From contig CAZQSU010000033.1 of the NCBI GenBank assembly GCA_964595905.1, forward strand, positions 1 through 29,533: a stretch of 29,533 nucleotides of DNA. Reading direction: 5' to 3'. The notes under the pieces are model-generated. The model made no database searches and was not told where the DNA came from. It saw nothing but the letters and a program-made list of their open reading frames with translations. The stretch is from JAFDWI01 sp964595905 (GTDB taxonomy: Bacteria > Actinomycetota > Acidimicrobiia > Acidimicrobiales > Iamiaceae). This document shows, in pieces, positions 14,955-22,661 of this stretch (position 1 is the stretch's first letter; every line of letters begins with the position of its first letter). The translations under genes were made by a program, and so were the position numbers.

Positions 14955-16703
14955 TCAGACGCGGGGGTCGACGAAGGCGCCAGCGAGCAGCTCGTCGAAG
15001 CGTTCGACGTCTTCACTCGGCTCGTCGATCCCGCGGTGCGCCGGTACCGGGGCGAGGTGGCGCTGGACGAACAGGCGGGCGACCAGCGCTTTGCGTCCGG
15101 TCGGGGTCCATCCGAGCCGCTTCTCGGCACCGGACTGGGCGAGCAGCAGCGCCGCGGACCACACGTCTGCCAGGTACTCGGTGAGGGCGAACAGCTTCGC
15201 CTCGGCGACGTCACCTTCGAGCCGCTTCCAGTTTTCGATCGTCTCGGCCACGTCGTGATACGCGTCGATCACGAGCTTCTCGGTGGCGGGGTCGTCGCCG
15301 GGCGCCTGGGCCAGCAGTTCGCGGAACCGGTCGAGCAGCGCCACGTCGCCCTGGTTCCGGCGGATTCCCCGGGCCACGTCGAGGCACAGGATGTTGTCGG
15401 GGCCCTCCCACACCGGGTTGACCTGGGCGTCGCGCAGGATCCGGGCCACGGGCCAGTCCTCGATGTAGCCGTTGCCGCCGTGCAGCTCGATCGCATCGGA
15501 AGCCGCCGTGATGCCCAGCCGCGAGGCGCGCATCTTGATGATCGGTGCACTCAGGCGCAGGGTGGTCCGGCAGAACCCTTCGAACACGAGCGCCTGCGCG
15601 GCCTCGACCTCGACGATCAACTCGGCCAGTTTGCGCTTCGCCAACGGCTGGTCGATGACCGGCTTGCCGAATGCCTCGCGGGCCCGGGTGTAACAGATCG
15701 CTTCGACGAGCGCGCGGCGGGCGCACCCCAGGCCCATGTTGGCGATCCCGATGCGGGCCCCGTTGGTCAGCGCCATCAGGCCGCCCAGGCCGCCCCGCAG
15801 TCGACCGTCGCTGCCCGGGGGCGCTGCGGATTCCTCGCGGCGCTCCAGCAGCCATCCCTCGGCGTCGACCAGTTCGGCTTCGCCCGACGGCACCGACTTG
15901 GTGCCGAGCTTGTCCTTGAGCCGTCGCACGTGCACGCCGTTGGGGGTGCCGTCCATGCGTTCGCGCAACACCAGGAAGCTCTTCACCTCTTCCGATCCGG
16001 CGATCTTGGCGAGCACGATGAACGTGGAGGAGTGCGCGTTCGACACGAACCACTTCACGCCGTTGAGCTGGTAGTGGTCGCCCTCGGGCGTGGCAGTCGT
16101 CTCCAGTGCCCGCAGGTCGGCACCACCGGCGCGTTCGGTGAACATCTGCGCGGTCGTCGCGGTGCCGTCGGTGGCGCTGAGCAGTTCGCGCACCCGTGCC
16201 TGCACGTGGGGCGGTGCGAACGCGTCGGCCAACCGTGCGACCATGTCGCGCCCGGTGCCGACCGAACAGTAGATGCCGACGTCGGCCTGGCTGAGCAGAT
16301 ACCCCCACGCGGCGGTCATCAGGTTCGGGTCCACCCCCGCCTCGGCGGCCTGTGCCCGGAGCGCGTCGGAGGAGAAGTTGTCGCCCTCGACCGCGGCGCG
16401 CGATGCCTGGAACGCCGGTGGCAGCACGACGTGGCTCGACTCGTTGCCCCAGCGGTCGTAGCGCTCCAGGTACGGCGGGTTCTTGTCGATCTCGACCGCC
16501 CATTCGGCAACCGGTCCTCCCATGAGTGCACCGAGCCGTTCGAGGTGCGGCTCGGCCCAGCGCCGTCCGTCGGCATCGAACGCGGCGTGGACGAGAAACT
16601 GCAGGGTCGGATCGGCGTCGTACCAGTTCAGACCCACCGCGGACAGGTAGCGGTCGGTTTCGTAGCGTCGTGAGCGGTCCGTCGAGGCCATCTGGTCGGT
16701 CAT
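14955..16703 (-). CDS. AidB-like acyl-CoA dehydrogenase (582 aa)
   Basis: Large acyl-CoA dehydrogenase of the AidB branch. The ATG at 16703 has GAGGAG six bases upstream on the minus strand; an in-frame ATG at 16691 is less likely. Features: an N-terminal AidB-type extension (LQFLVHAAFDADGRRWAEPH), MFTERAGGADLRALET in place of the usual TEPxxGSD, GCARRALVEAICYTRAREAFGK, the FAD-side ELHGGNGYIEDWPVARILRD, and WEGPDNILCLD, whose Glu matches the catalytic Glu of MCAD-type enzymes. AidB proteins act on isovaleryl-CoA-like substrates in vitro and are linked to alkylation response in E. coli; here the acyl-CoA gene context favours a catabolic job. Confidence 0.88.
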   Translation of the reverse strand: MTDQMASTDRSRRYETDRYLSAVGLNWYDADPTLQFLVHAAFDADGRRWAEPHLERLGALMGGPVAEWAVEIDKNPPYLERYDRWGNESSHVVLPPAFQASRAAVEGDNFSSDALRAQAAEAGVDPNLMTAAWGYLLSQADVGIYCSVGTGRDMVARLADAFAPPHVQARVRELLSATDGTATTAQMFTERAGGADLRALETTATPEGDHYQLNGVKWFVSNAHSSTFIVLAKIAGSEEVKSFLVLRERMDGTPNGVHVRRLKDKLGTKSVPSGEAELVDAEGWLLERREESAAPPGSDGRLRGGLGGLMALTNGARIGIANMGLGCARRALVEAICYTRAREAFGKPVIDQPLAKRKLAELIVEVEAAQALVFEGFCRTTLRLSAPIIKMRASRLGITAASDAIELHGGNGYIEDWPVARILRDAQVNPVWEGPDNILCLDVARGIRRNQGDVALLDRFRELLAQAPGDDPATEKLVIDAYHDVAETIENWKRLEGDVAEAKLFALTEYLADVWSAALLLAQSGAEKRLGWTPTGRKALVARLFVQRHLAPVPAHRGIDEPSEDVERFDELLAGAFVDPRV

Positions 16704-16726
16704 GGCGTCTCCTCGAGGTTCGGCAG

Positions 16727-16738
16727 CGATCCGGATCG
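16727..16738. promoter_or_regulatory. 12-bp palindrome in a divergent promoter region
   Basis: CGATCCGGATCG is a perfect palindrome in the 80-bp gap between the divergent AidB-like dehydrogenase and serine-hydrolase genes. It could be a shared operator. A perfect 12-mer may also arise by chance in DNA this GC-rich, so confidence is low. Confidence 0.25.
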
Positions 16739-16783
16739 GTTGAACTCACCGTAGCCAGTCGGTGGTTGGATACGTTGAACGAC

Positions 16784-17926
16784 GTGGACGTTCCCATCTC
16801 GGGCGAGTGTGCGCCCGCGTACGAGTCGGTGCGCGACGCCTTCGTCGCCAACTTCGTCGAGCGGGGAGAGGTCGGGGCCGCGGTCTGTGTGATCGCCGAG
16901 GGCGAGGTCGTCGTCGACCTGGTCGGCGGGTGGGCCGACGCGCACCGGACCCGTGCCTGGCGGCCCGACACGATCTGTGACTTCTATTCGGTCGGCAAGG
17001 CGCTGCTCGGGCTGCTGCTGCTCCGTCAGGTCGACGCGGGCATCATCGGCCTCGATGACCCGATCGGCGACCTGTGGCCCGAGTTCGCCACCGGCGGCAA
17101 GGAGTCGGCCACGATCCGCCAGGCGCTGTGCCATCAAGCGGGCGTCCCGGCGATCCGCGAACCGCTCACGAACGACGACCTGTTCGACTGGGACACCATG
17201 ACCGCTGCACTCGCCCGGACCCCGGCCTGGTTCGAACCGGGGGCACGGCACGTGTACCACACCAACACGTACGGGCATCTGATCGGCGAACTCGTGCACC
17301 GAGCGAGCGGCGTCCTGCCCGGCGAAGCGATCGCGAAGCTGGCTCGGCCCCTCGACGCCGAGGTGTATTTCGGAGTGCCCGAGTCCGAACAGCACCGCTG
17401 CGCCGAGGTGCTCTGGTCACCCGATCGGTCCATTCCCGAACTCTCGCCTGCACAGCTCGCATCGTTGACCGGCGACACCGCCATGGTCGCGCACAGCTAT
17501 TTCAACCCGCCGGGCTACGCCTCGATCGGTGTGGTCAACACCGCGGCGTGGCGGTCGTCGCAGATCGGATCGACCAGCGGCCATGGATCGGCGCGGGGCA
17601 TCGCGACCATCTACGAGGCCCTGCGCCACCCCGGCGAACTGCTCGCCGACGACCTGCTGGGAGAAGCGACCCGACCGGCGTCGACCGGGCCGTGCCCGGT
17701 GCTGGGCGAGACGGTCACCTTCGGCCTCGGCTTCACCCCCACCACCGAACGTCGCCCCTTGGGGCCGAACCCACTCAGCTTCGGCCACTTCGGCACCGGC
17801 GGCTCGCTGGGCTTCTGCGACCGGAAGGGAGGCATCGCGTTCGGCTATGTGATGAACCGGGTGATCCCCCGCTGGCAGTCGAGCTGCAACCGGGCACTCA
17901 TCGACGCCGTCTACGCGCGGCGTTGA
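16784..17926 (+). CDS. Beta-lactamase-fold serine hydrolase (class C/EstB-like esterase)
   Basis: Probable esterase or peptidase of the serine beta-lactamase superfamily, 380 aa from the GTG at 16784 (MDVPISGECAPAYESV); an in-frame TTG at 16775 is an alternative. No signal peptide is visible, so it is probably cytosolic. Motif 1 SxxK is Ser69-Val-Gly-Lys72 (FYSVGKALLG). The second-motif tyrosine lies in VYHTNTYGHLIGELVHRASG. The KTG-like third motif reads FGHFGTGGSLGF. Cytosolic members of this group are usually esterases, not drug-hydrolysing enzymes, and nothing suggests resistance. TACGTT (16771-16776) lies 7 bases before the GTG, which would suit leaderless transcription. Confidence 0.87.
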   Translation: MDVPISGECAPAYESVRDAFVANFVERGEVGAAVCVIAEGEVVVDLVGGWADAHRTRAWRPDTICDFYSVGKALLGLLLLRQVDAGIIGLDDPIGDLWPEFATGGKESATIRQALCHQAGVPAIREPLTNDDLFDWDTMTAALARTPAWFEPGARHVYHTNTYGHLIGELVHRASGVLPGEAIAKLARPLDAEVYFGVPESEQHRCAEVLWSPDRSIPELSPAQLASLTGDTAMVAHSYFNPPGYASIGVVNTAAWRSSQIGSTSGHGSARGIATIYEALRHPGELLADDLLGEATRPASTGPCPVLGETVTFGLGFTPTTERRPLGPNPLSFGHFGTGGSLGFCDRKGGIAFGYVMNRVIPRWQSSCNRALIDAVYARR

Positions 17927-17931
17927 TTCAC

Positions 17932-17950
17932 CCCTCGCTGCCAACGAGGG
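17932..17950. terminator. Hairpin between convergent genes
   Basis: CCCTCG and CGAGGG form a 6-bp stem with a 7-base loop between the convergent serine hydrolase (+) and lipoprotein (-) genes. It is symmetric, so could serve both strands; no T-run is present. Confidence 0.45.
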
Positions 17951-17969
17951 CGTCCTCGCCGATACCGCT

Positions 17970-18782
17970 CTAGTGGATGCGTGTGTGCTCGACCGGGGTC
18001 GCCGCCAGCTTGGCCGCGAAGTCGTCGACGGTGAGGCCGACCAGGCTCTGAAGGAACTCCGGCGGGGTGTCACCGGCCGTGATCCGACCGTCGACCACCA
18101 GTACCCGGGCGTTCGGCCCGAGTGGCCCCCACTCACTCGGTGGCTGTCCATCGGGATCCTCCGGCAATGAGCTGCTCCCGTGGTCGCCAGCGGCGTCACC
18201 CGCAGTCGTCGATGCGTGCGACTGCTCGAGCACCGAATCCAAGAACTTCTGCACCGTTCGACGGTTCACGAACGCGGCGATGAAGGTGTCGCCCACGTCG
18301 ATGCGCAGGCCGCTCTCGGGCACATTCGGGTGAACCTCACCCGTCTCGGTGTCACGAGACCAGCCGTAATCGACGAACGTGAGTTGCTCGGGCGGCTCGA
18401 CACCACCGTCGTGGCGCCAGAGCACACGGTCGATCGTCGCCGTACGCAGCGAGTTCCAGTAGGTCGGCTGGTCTTCGCCGTCGGACGTGGCCGCGTCCGC
18501 CAGGACCGACTGACGCGTGACGGTCCCGACGGCGACGAAGTCCGCGACGTCGTTCCACTGGCCGAGCGAAGATACGGCCGACCACGGCTGGAGCAACGCC
18601 TCTGCGCTCACCACGTTGTGACCGGTGCCCTTCGGTGTCGGATATGGCTCGGTCGCGGTTCCTGAACTCGAGCACCCACACATCAGCGTAAGGACGCCCA
18701 CTGCGAAGACTGACGAGACTACCCGTACCGTCCGCGAACCGCGGCTCGTATTGCCTGCGCCAGATTCAAGCTTCGGATGCAC
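17970..18782 (-). CDS. Unrecognised secreted lipoprotein (270 aa)
   Basis: The GTG at 18782 has GGGGGA five bases upstream on the minus strand, which fixes the start; the frame itself stays open into the neighbouring IS. Residues 1-36 are a signal peptide (RTVRVVSSVFAVGVLTLMCG) with the lipidated Cys37. The mature part has VADFVAVGTVTRQ, RTATIDRVLWR and GDTFIAAFVNRR, a pattern of short beta-strands seen in many uncharacterised surface proteins, followed by an acidic low-complexity stretch (about 200-222). I cannot name a family. The IS256 element ends 25 bp upstream of the start codon, so its original promoter is probably cut off and expression may depend on the IS or be lost. Confidence 0.75.
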   Translation of the reverse strand: MHPKLESGAGNTSRGSRTVRVVSSVFAVGVLTLMCGCSSSGTATEPYPTPKGTGHNVVSAEALLQPWSAVSSLGQWNDVADFVAVGTVTRQSVLADAATSDGEDQPTYWNSLRTATIDRVLWRHDGGVEPPEQLTFVDYGWSRDTETGEVHPNVPESGLRIDVGDTFIAAFVNRRTVQKFLDSVLEQSHASTTAGDAAGDHGSSSLPEDPDGQPPSEWGPLGPNARVLVVDGRITAGDTPPEFLQSLVGLTVDDFAAKLAATPVEHTRIH

Positions 18783-18807
18783 GATGTCCCCCAATCGGAC
18801 GGGTTGA

Positions 18808-18835
18808 GGGACTGCTGCAGGGTGTGTGTAACCGG
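18808..18835 (+). repeat. IS256-family left inverted repeat
   Basis: Begins GGGACTGCTGCAGGG and ends GTGTGTGTAACCGG. It matches the right repeat at 24 of 28 positions, with mismatches only in the middle. Confidence 0.85.
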
Positions 18836-18885
18836 GGCCGGTCCTGATGGTCCGCGATCTGTGGTCGCGGGCCGGGAAGGATCTG

Positions 18886-20196
18886 ATGATGAGTTCTGTA
18901 ACGAATGATCTGCCCGCGGGCATCGACCCGCCGGGACCTCCGGAGTTGAGCTTGCCCACCGATGCGCTGGTCGCCGTGGCAGCGGCGCGGCTGGTCGATC
19001 AAGCCAAAGCGTCCGGGGTGGCCCTCACCGGCGACGGGGGTCTGCTCACCGATCTGGTCCGCCAGGTCCTCCAAGGCGCCCTGGACGCGGAGTTGACCGA
19101 CCATTTGGGCTACGTGCCTCATGCGGTGGAGGGACGCGGGTCGGGGAACTCCCGGAACGGGTCCTATCCCAAAACGCTGCGGACCGAGATCGGGGACGTG
19201 GACGTTCGGGTGCCACGTGACCGCAACGGCACCTTTGAACCGGTCACCGTGCCTGTCGGCCAACGCCGCTTGTCGGGTCTGGACCAGATGGTCATCTCCC
19301 TGTACGCGAAGGGCTTGACCACCGGGGACATCGCGTCGCATCTGTTCGACGTGTATGGCCAGGACATCGACCGTTCCACGATCTCGAGGATCACCGATCA
19401 GATCGTCGACGACATGCTCGCCTGGCAGTCCAGGCCCCTCGATGCGGTCTACCCGGTCCTCTTCGTGGACGGCATCCGCATCAAAATCCGGGACGGGTCG
19501 GTGTCGAACCGTGTCGTCTACGTGGTGATGGGAATCAACATGGAAGGCGAACGTGACATCCTGGGCCTGTGGGTCGGTCCCACCGGCGGTGAATCCCCCA
19601 AGTTCTGGCTGAACGTGTTCTCCGAGTTGAAGAATCGTGGCGTCAACGATGTCCTGATGTTGTGCTGTGACGGACTCAAAGGCCTGCCCGAATCTGCGAA
19701 AGCCACCTGGGAACTGGTCGACGTGCAGCTCTGCGTCGTGCATCTGGTGCGGAACTCGTTGCGTTACGCGTCCAAGAAGCACTGGGGCCAGATCACCTCG
19801 GAGCTGCGGGAGATCTACACCGCCCCGTCGATCGGCGCCGCAGAGACCACCTTCGAAGCGTTCGCTGAAAAGTGGGAACCGGTCTACCCGGCGTTGATCA
19901 AGACGTGGCGAGACACCTGGGACGACTTCGAACCGTTCCTGCAGTTCCCTGTCGAGCTCCGCAAGATCGTGTACACGACGAACGCGATCGAGTCGTTGAA
20001 CGCCCGGTTCCGCAAGGCAGCGGTCAGGCGGGGTCACTTCCCGACTGAGGAGGCTGCGCTGAAAGTGCTGTACTTGGTGTCGATCAGCCGGCAAAAGAAC
20101 CGGGCGAACCCGACCGGGAGAATCAACGGCTGGAAGCACATCCTGAATACCCTGACCATCCACTACCACGACCGCCTCACCGCGGCCACCCACTGA
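18886..20196 (+). CDS. IS256-family transposase (Transposase_mut, DDE)
   Basis: 436-aa transposase from the ATG at 18886, chosen because GGAAGG (18875-18880) lies five bases upstream; an ATG at 18847 is also in frame. N-terminal helices (LLTDLVRQVLQGALDAELTD) and the family's GNSRNGSYPKTL and RDRNGTFEP motifs are followed by the DDE core: Asp195 in LFVDGIRIK, Asp262 in LCCDGLKGLP and Glu369 in TTNAIESLN, with QLCVVHLVRNSLRY between the second Asp and Glu. The frame is complete, so the element could still be active. It ends 12 bp before the right inverted repeat. Confidence 0.96.
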   Translation: MMSSVTNDLPAGIDPPGPPELSLPTDALVAVAAARLVDQAKASGVALTGDGGLLTDLVRQVLQGALDAELTDHLGYVPHAVEGRGSGNSRNGSYPKTLRTEIGDVDVRVPRDRNGTFEPVTVPVGQRRLSGLDQMVISLYAKGLTTGDIASHLFDVYGQDIDRSTISRITDQIVDDMLAWQSRPLDAVYPVLFVDGIRIKIRDGSVSNRVVYVVMGINMEGERDILGLWVGPTGGESPKFWLNVFSELKNRGVNDVLMLCCDGLKGLPESAKATWELVDVQLCVVHLVRNSLRYASKKHWGQITSELREIYTAPSIGAAETTFEAFAEKWEPVYPALIKTWRDTWDDFEPFLQFPVELRKIVYTTNAIESLNARFRKAAVRRGHFPTEEAALKVLYLVSISRQKNRANPTGRINGWKHILNTLTIHYHDRLTAATH

Positions 20197-20207
20197 AAAT
20201 GACCGAC

Positions 20208-20235
20208 CCGGTTACACACACGAAGCAACAGTCCC
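20208..20235 (-). repeat. IS256-family right inverted repeat
   Basis: On the minus strand begins GGGACTGTTGCTTC and ends GTGTGTGTAACCGG, the partner of 18808-18835. A further CTC on the plus strand (20236-20238) may also belong to the element. Confidence 0.85.
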
Positions 20236-20287
20236 CTCCGCGTTGACGCCCGTGTCCCCTGTGCGCTGGCAGGCGTGGCCCATCGTG

Positions 20288-20321
20288 TTCGAATATTTCG
20301 TTTGGTTCTATACTGCCTGAC
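20288..20321 (+). promoter_or_regulatory. Leaderless-type promoter of the toxin-antitoxin pair
   Basis: A near-consensus -10 box TATACT (20309-20314) lies seven bases before the antitoxin ATG, so transcription would begin at or next to the start codon. No ribosome binding site is present. An inverted repeat CGAA-TAT-TTCG (20290-20300) lies just upstream, where an autorepressing antitoxin could bind. The IS ends 83 bp before the ATG and leaves this promoter intact. Confidence 0.55.
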
Positions 20322-20729
20322 ATGAGCGCCGTCACCGAGCAGGATCGAGACCGAGCGCGCGAGGTTCTGTACGCGCTCGGGAGCCACCCGCGCATCACCA
20401 CCGACGACGGCACCATGCTCGATCTCCCTCAACCCGTGCTCGAGGCCCTGGCCGAGTTCCTCGAAGCAGCCGCCGACGGCGAGCGTGCTCTGGTGCTCCG
20501 TTCTCCCCAGGACCTCACAACTGAACAGGCAGCGGCGGTCCTCGGCGTGTCGAGACCCACCGTGATCCGTTTGGTCGAGGCCGGCAAGCTGCCCGCCCGC
20601 ATGGTCGGAACCCACCGGCGCCTCGCCCTGGGTGATGTGCTCGCCTATCGGGAGGCTTCGGCGGCGAAGCGCCGCACGGCTCTCGACGAGATGGCTCGGG
20701 AAGCCGAGGAGCTGGGTCTCTACGACTGA
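20322..20729 (+). CDS. Excisionase-type HTH protein, probable antitoxin
   Basis: 135-aa DNA-binding protein. Residues about 62-110 are a MerR/excisionase-like (HTH_17) domain: LTTEQAAAVLGVSRPTVIRL, EAGKLPARMVGTHRRLALGD, then VLAYRE. The charged C-terminal helix (KRRTALDEMAREAEELGLYD) would bind and neutralise the partner. Its stop overlaps the start of the PIN-domain gene by one base (TGATG), which is typical translational coupling in type II toxin-antitoxin operons. Autoregulation at the upstream promoter is expected for the family. Confidence 0.85.
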   Translation: MSAVTEQDRDRAREVLYALGSHPRITTDDGTMLDLPQPVLEALAEFLEAAADGERALVLRSPQDLTTEQAAAVLGVSRPTVIRLVEAGKLPARMVGTHRRLALGDVLAYREASAAKRRTALDEMAREAEELGLYD

Positions 20730-21304
20730 TGCCGCGCCTGGTGGCAGCACTCGACGCCGACGTCCTCGTCCCGATCCTGTCCTGCGACTTCCTCCTGACC
20801 GCGTTCGACCTCGGGCTCTACGAGCCGGTCGTGTCGGTCGAGGTCCTCGACGAGGTGGAGCGAAACCTTCCCGCCGACTTCCCGCATCTCGACCCGGCCG
20901 CGATCCGTCGCCGCGTCGGCCAGATGCGCGACGCACTCGAAGGCCACCTGGTCGACCCCGGTTCGTTCGACGGCGTTCCCGACGCCATCAACCCGAAGGA
21001 CCGGCATGTGATCGCAGCCGCGCTCGCAGGCGAAGCAACCTTCGTCGTCTCGAACGACATGAAGTTGCGGGCCGAGACCGAGACCGCCGACATCGGCCTC
21101 CTGGCGATGGGCGCCGATGACTTCGCCGCCTATCTCTGGGAGCTCATGCCTGATGACGTCGGCGAGGTCATCAGCGGACTCGTCGCGAAGCGATCGAAGC
21201 GACCGGTCACGACCGAGGAGCTGATGGAGGCGTTGCGCAGTAGTTTCCCGCGATGGCCGCCGCCTGGTTCAACGCTCACCGCGGCTGATCCCGTGCCCCC
21301 CTGA
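20729..21304 (+). CDS. PIN-domain ribonuclease, probable toxin
   Basis: 191-aa PIN-domain protein, likely an RNA-cleaving toxin restrained by the upstream HTH protein. The acidic active-site residues are in place: Asp9/Asp11 in ALDADVLV, Glu in SVEVLDEVERN (38-44), Asp91 in NPKDRHVIAAAL and Asp110 in VVSNDMKLRAE. The order fits the PIN_3-like group found with excisionase-type antitoxins rather than the short VapC type. The roughly 50 C-terminal residues (after ADDFAAYLWE) extend beyond the PIN fold. The 194-bp gap after it, up to a convergent gene, shows no feature. Confidence 0.87.
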   Translation: MPRLVAALDADVLVPILSCDFLLTAFDLGLYEPVVSVEVLDEVERNLPADFPHLDPAAIRRRVGQMRDALEGHLVDPGSFDGVPDAINPKDRHVIAAALAGEATFVVSNDMKLRAETETADIGLLAMGADDFAAYLWELMPDDVGEVISGLVAKRSKRPVTTEELMEALRSSFPRWPPPGSTLTAADPVPP

Positions 21305-21498
21305 TCAACCGACGCTGCCAACGACATTACTGCTCGGAGACCACGCAACACGGACGCCTGTCCGCTGGGGAGCCCGGCGGGATGCGGTCGGCAAGCCCTG
21401 GATTCGGCGCCCACCCGAACCGACTCAGCGTCGCCCGGGATTGGCCACGATGCGCAGCGGGGTCGGTCGACCGTTGCGGCCAGCCGGTGGTGGGACCG

Positions 21499-22455
21499 TC
21501 AGGGTTCCTTCGTCGGAACCGTGGTCGCGCCTCCCGGCATCGCACCCCAAAGGGGCATCGTGCCGGTTACCGGGTCGTACTGGCCCAACCAGGCGGGTAG
21601 GAAGATCGGATCCGTGAAATCTTCTGGATGGTGTCCGGGGAGCGACGAGACCACCAACGTCGGGATCAACTCGAACGCCATCGACATGCCCAGCTTCAGC
21701 AGGCGGAACCAGCAGACCGGATAGCGCAGTCGCTTTTCGCCGTGGAGTTGGACCAGTGCGCCGATGAACGTGAACATCACGATCGTGATGAATCCGATGA
21801 TCGCCGCCCACGCGTAACGGAGTCGGCTGCCATCGGTGGCTTCGAACACGTCATAGGTATTGGACTTGTGTTCGATCTCTTCGGCCAGATGCCAGCAGTA
21901 CAGGGTCGCCGCCACCGGATCGGCCTTGTCCATCAACGTCCCCAGGTTCGCCTCGGTCCAGCGCGCCACCCCGTAGGAGATCGTCTCGCCGGACGCCGCA
22001 TAGGCCACCTTGAAGCGCGCGCTGCGCCGCTCCACCCACGCGTCGTTCGCCGCCAGGAGCCGTTGGACGTGCCGCGTGGCTGGGTAGCGGGCGGCCACAA
22101 TGTCATTCAGTCGCTGGTGCTGGGTGAAATGGCCCGTTTCCTGGCGGATGTACGACTCGGTTCGGACCCGTAGCTCGGGGTCCAACCGGTCGAAGGTGGA
22201 GGTGACCGCGCGGATGAACTGGGGTTCCGCGTACGGCATCCCCAGCGAAATCGCATTGGCCGCGGCGGCGAACTCGGGCAGCTTGGGCGCCCACATCGGA
22301 TCGAAGTCGCTCGGATACTCGAACCTCATGCGGCGCAGGGGTAGCTCGGCTTCAGGTGGCCGTTCGGTCGCGGAGATCGTCGGCACGTCTTCGGGTGCGT
22401 CGATCGAATCGGGCGCGTCTGCGGTCAGGGCCACCGTCGGACTATCGGCCGGCAT
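21499..22455 (-). CDS. Predicted metal-dependent hydrolase (PF10118-like), membrane-associated
   Basis: 318-aa protein of the family annotated as predicted metal-dependent hydrolase. Metal ligands are expected from IRQETGHFTQHQRLN (Glu106, His109, His113) and CWHLAEEIEHKSNTYDVF (His189, Glu192/193, His196), a ferritin-like pattern of paired ExxH helices. A transmembrane segment follows (about 214-236). The N-terminal 40 residues are low-complexity and acidic. The ATG at 22455 has no clear ribosome binding site; a start nearer MRFEYP is possible. The reaction is unknown for most of the family. It is downstream of, and in the same direction as, the histidine kinase, 206 bp apart. Confidence 0.82.
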   Translation of the reverse strand: MPADSPTVALTADAPDSIDAPEDVPTISATERPPEAELPLRRMRFEYPSDFDPMWAPKLPEFAAAANAISLGMPYAEPQFIRAVTSTFDRLDPELRVRTESYIRQETGHFTQHQRLNDIVAARYPATRHVQRLLAANDAWVERRSARFKVAYAASGETISYGVARWTEANLGTLMDKADPVAATLYCWHLAEEIEHKSNTYDVFEATDGSRLRYAWAAIIGFITIVMFTFIGALVQLHGEKRLRYPVCWFRLLKLGMSMAFELIPTLVVSSLPGHHPEDFTDPIFLPAWLGQYDPVTGTMPLWGAMPGGATTVPTKEP

Positions 22456-22521
22456 CGGCGAACGCTGAGGATGGCGGTTCTTCCGACTTGCGGGGGTGTG
22501 AGCGGGTTGGTGGAGCGGGGA

Positions 22522-22596
22522 TGGTCCCGACTCGAACCCGGGTCGCCATCCGAGGGAAGCACGGATCGTGCCTGCGACGGACTACCGATGGGACCA
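22522..22596 (-). other. Structured, tRNA-like segment in an intergenic leader
   Basis: On the minus strand TGGTCCC and GGGACCA close a 75-base segment with a perfect 7-bp stem. Inside lie a hairpin GCACG/CGTGC, an alternative stem ATCCG/CGGAT, and GGTTCGAGTC, which looks like a tRNA T-loop. The T-stem does not pair in the right register and no proper D-arm or anticodon loop forms, so this is not a working tRNA. It could be a tRNA relic or a structured leader of the hydrolase mRNA. Confidence 0.25.
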
Positions 22597-22661
22597 CACC
22601 GAGAGCCAATCGCGCTTGTTCTTGTCGGTCGAGGCCGCGCTGGATCCGGGTCGGGCCGGGG

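Larger units (their letters stand above)
18808..20238 (+). mobile_element. IS256-family insertion sequence
   Basis: About 1.43 kb, bounded by 28-bp inverted repeats and holding one DDE transposase. It sits between the divergent lipoprotein gene and the toxin-antitoxin operon. If the right end is put at 20238, the flanks are CGGGTTGA (left) and CGCGTTGA (right), a 7/8 match that could be an aged 8-bp target duplication, the length usual for this family. With the ends placed strictly at the repeats (18808-20235) there is no duplication. Confidence 0.88.

Noticed and set aside
12152..15214. Very long minus-strand open frame (about 1020 codons) opposite the HMGS-like and thiolase genes
   Set aside because: Low-complexity Arg/Gly/Val/Asp translation with no domains; it is the antisense of two well-supported genes, as expected at high GC.
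14829..16673. Long plus-strand open frame (about 614 codons) across the AidB-like dehydrogenase
   Set aside because: Antisense shadow; the minus-strand frame carries clear acyl-CoA dehydrogenase motifs and a strong ribosome binding site.
16784..17926. Antibiotic-resistance beta-lactamase
   Set aside because: SxxK and GTGG-type motifs are of the EstB-like esterase group and no signal peptide is visible; the fold alone does not imply beta-lactam hydrolysis.
21425..21560. Alternative C-terminus of the metal-dependent hydrolase in another minus frame
   Set aside because: The annotated frame ends naturally (TTVPTKEP) and the alternative is Pro/Arg-rich shadow sequence.
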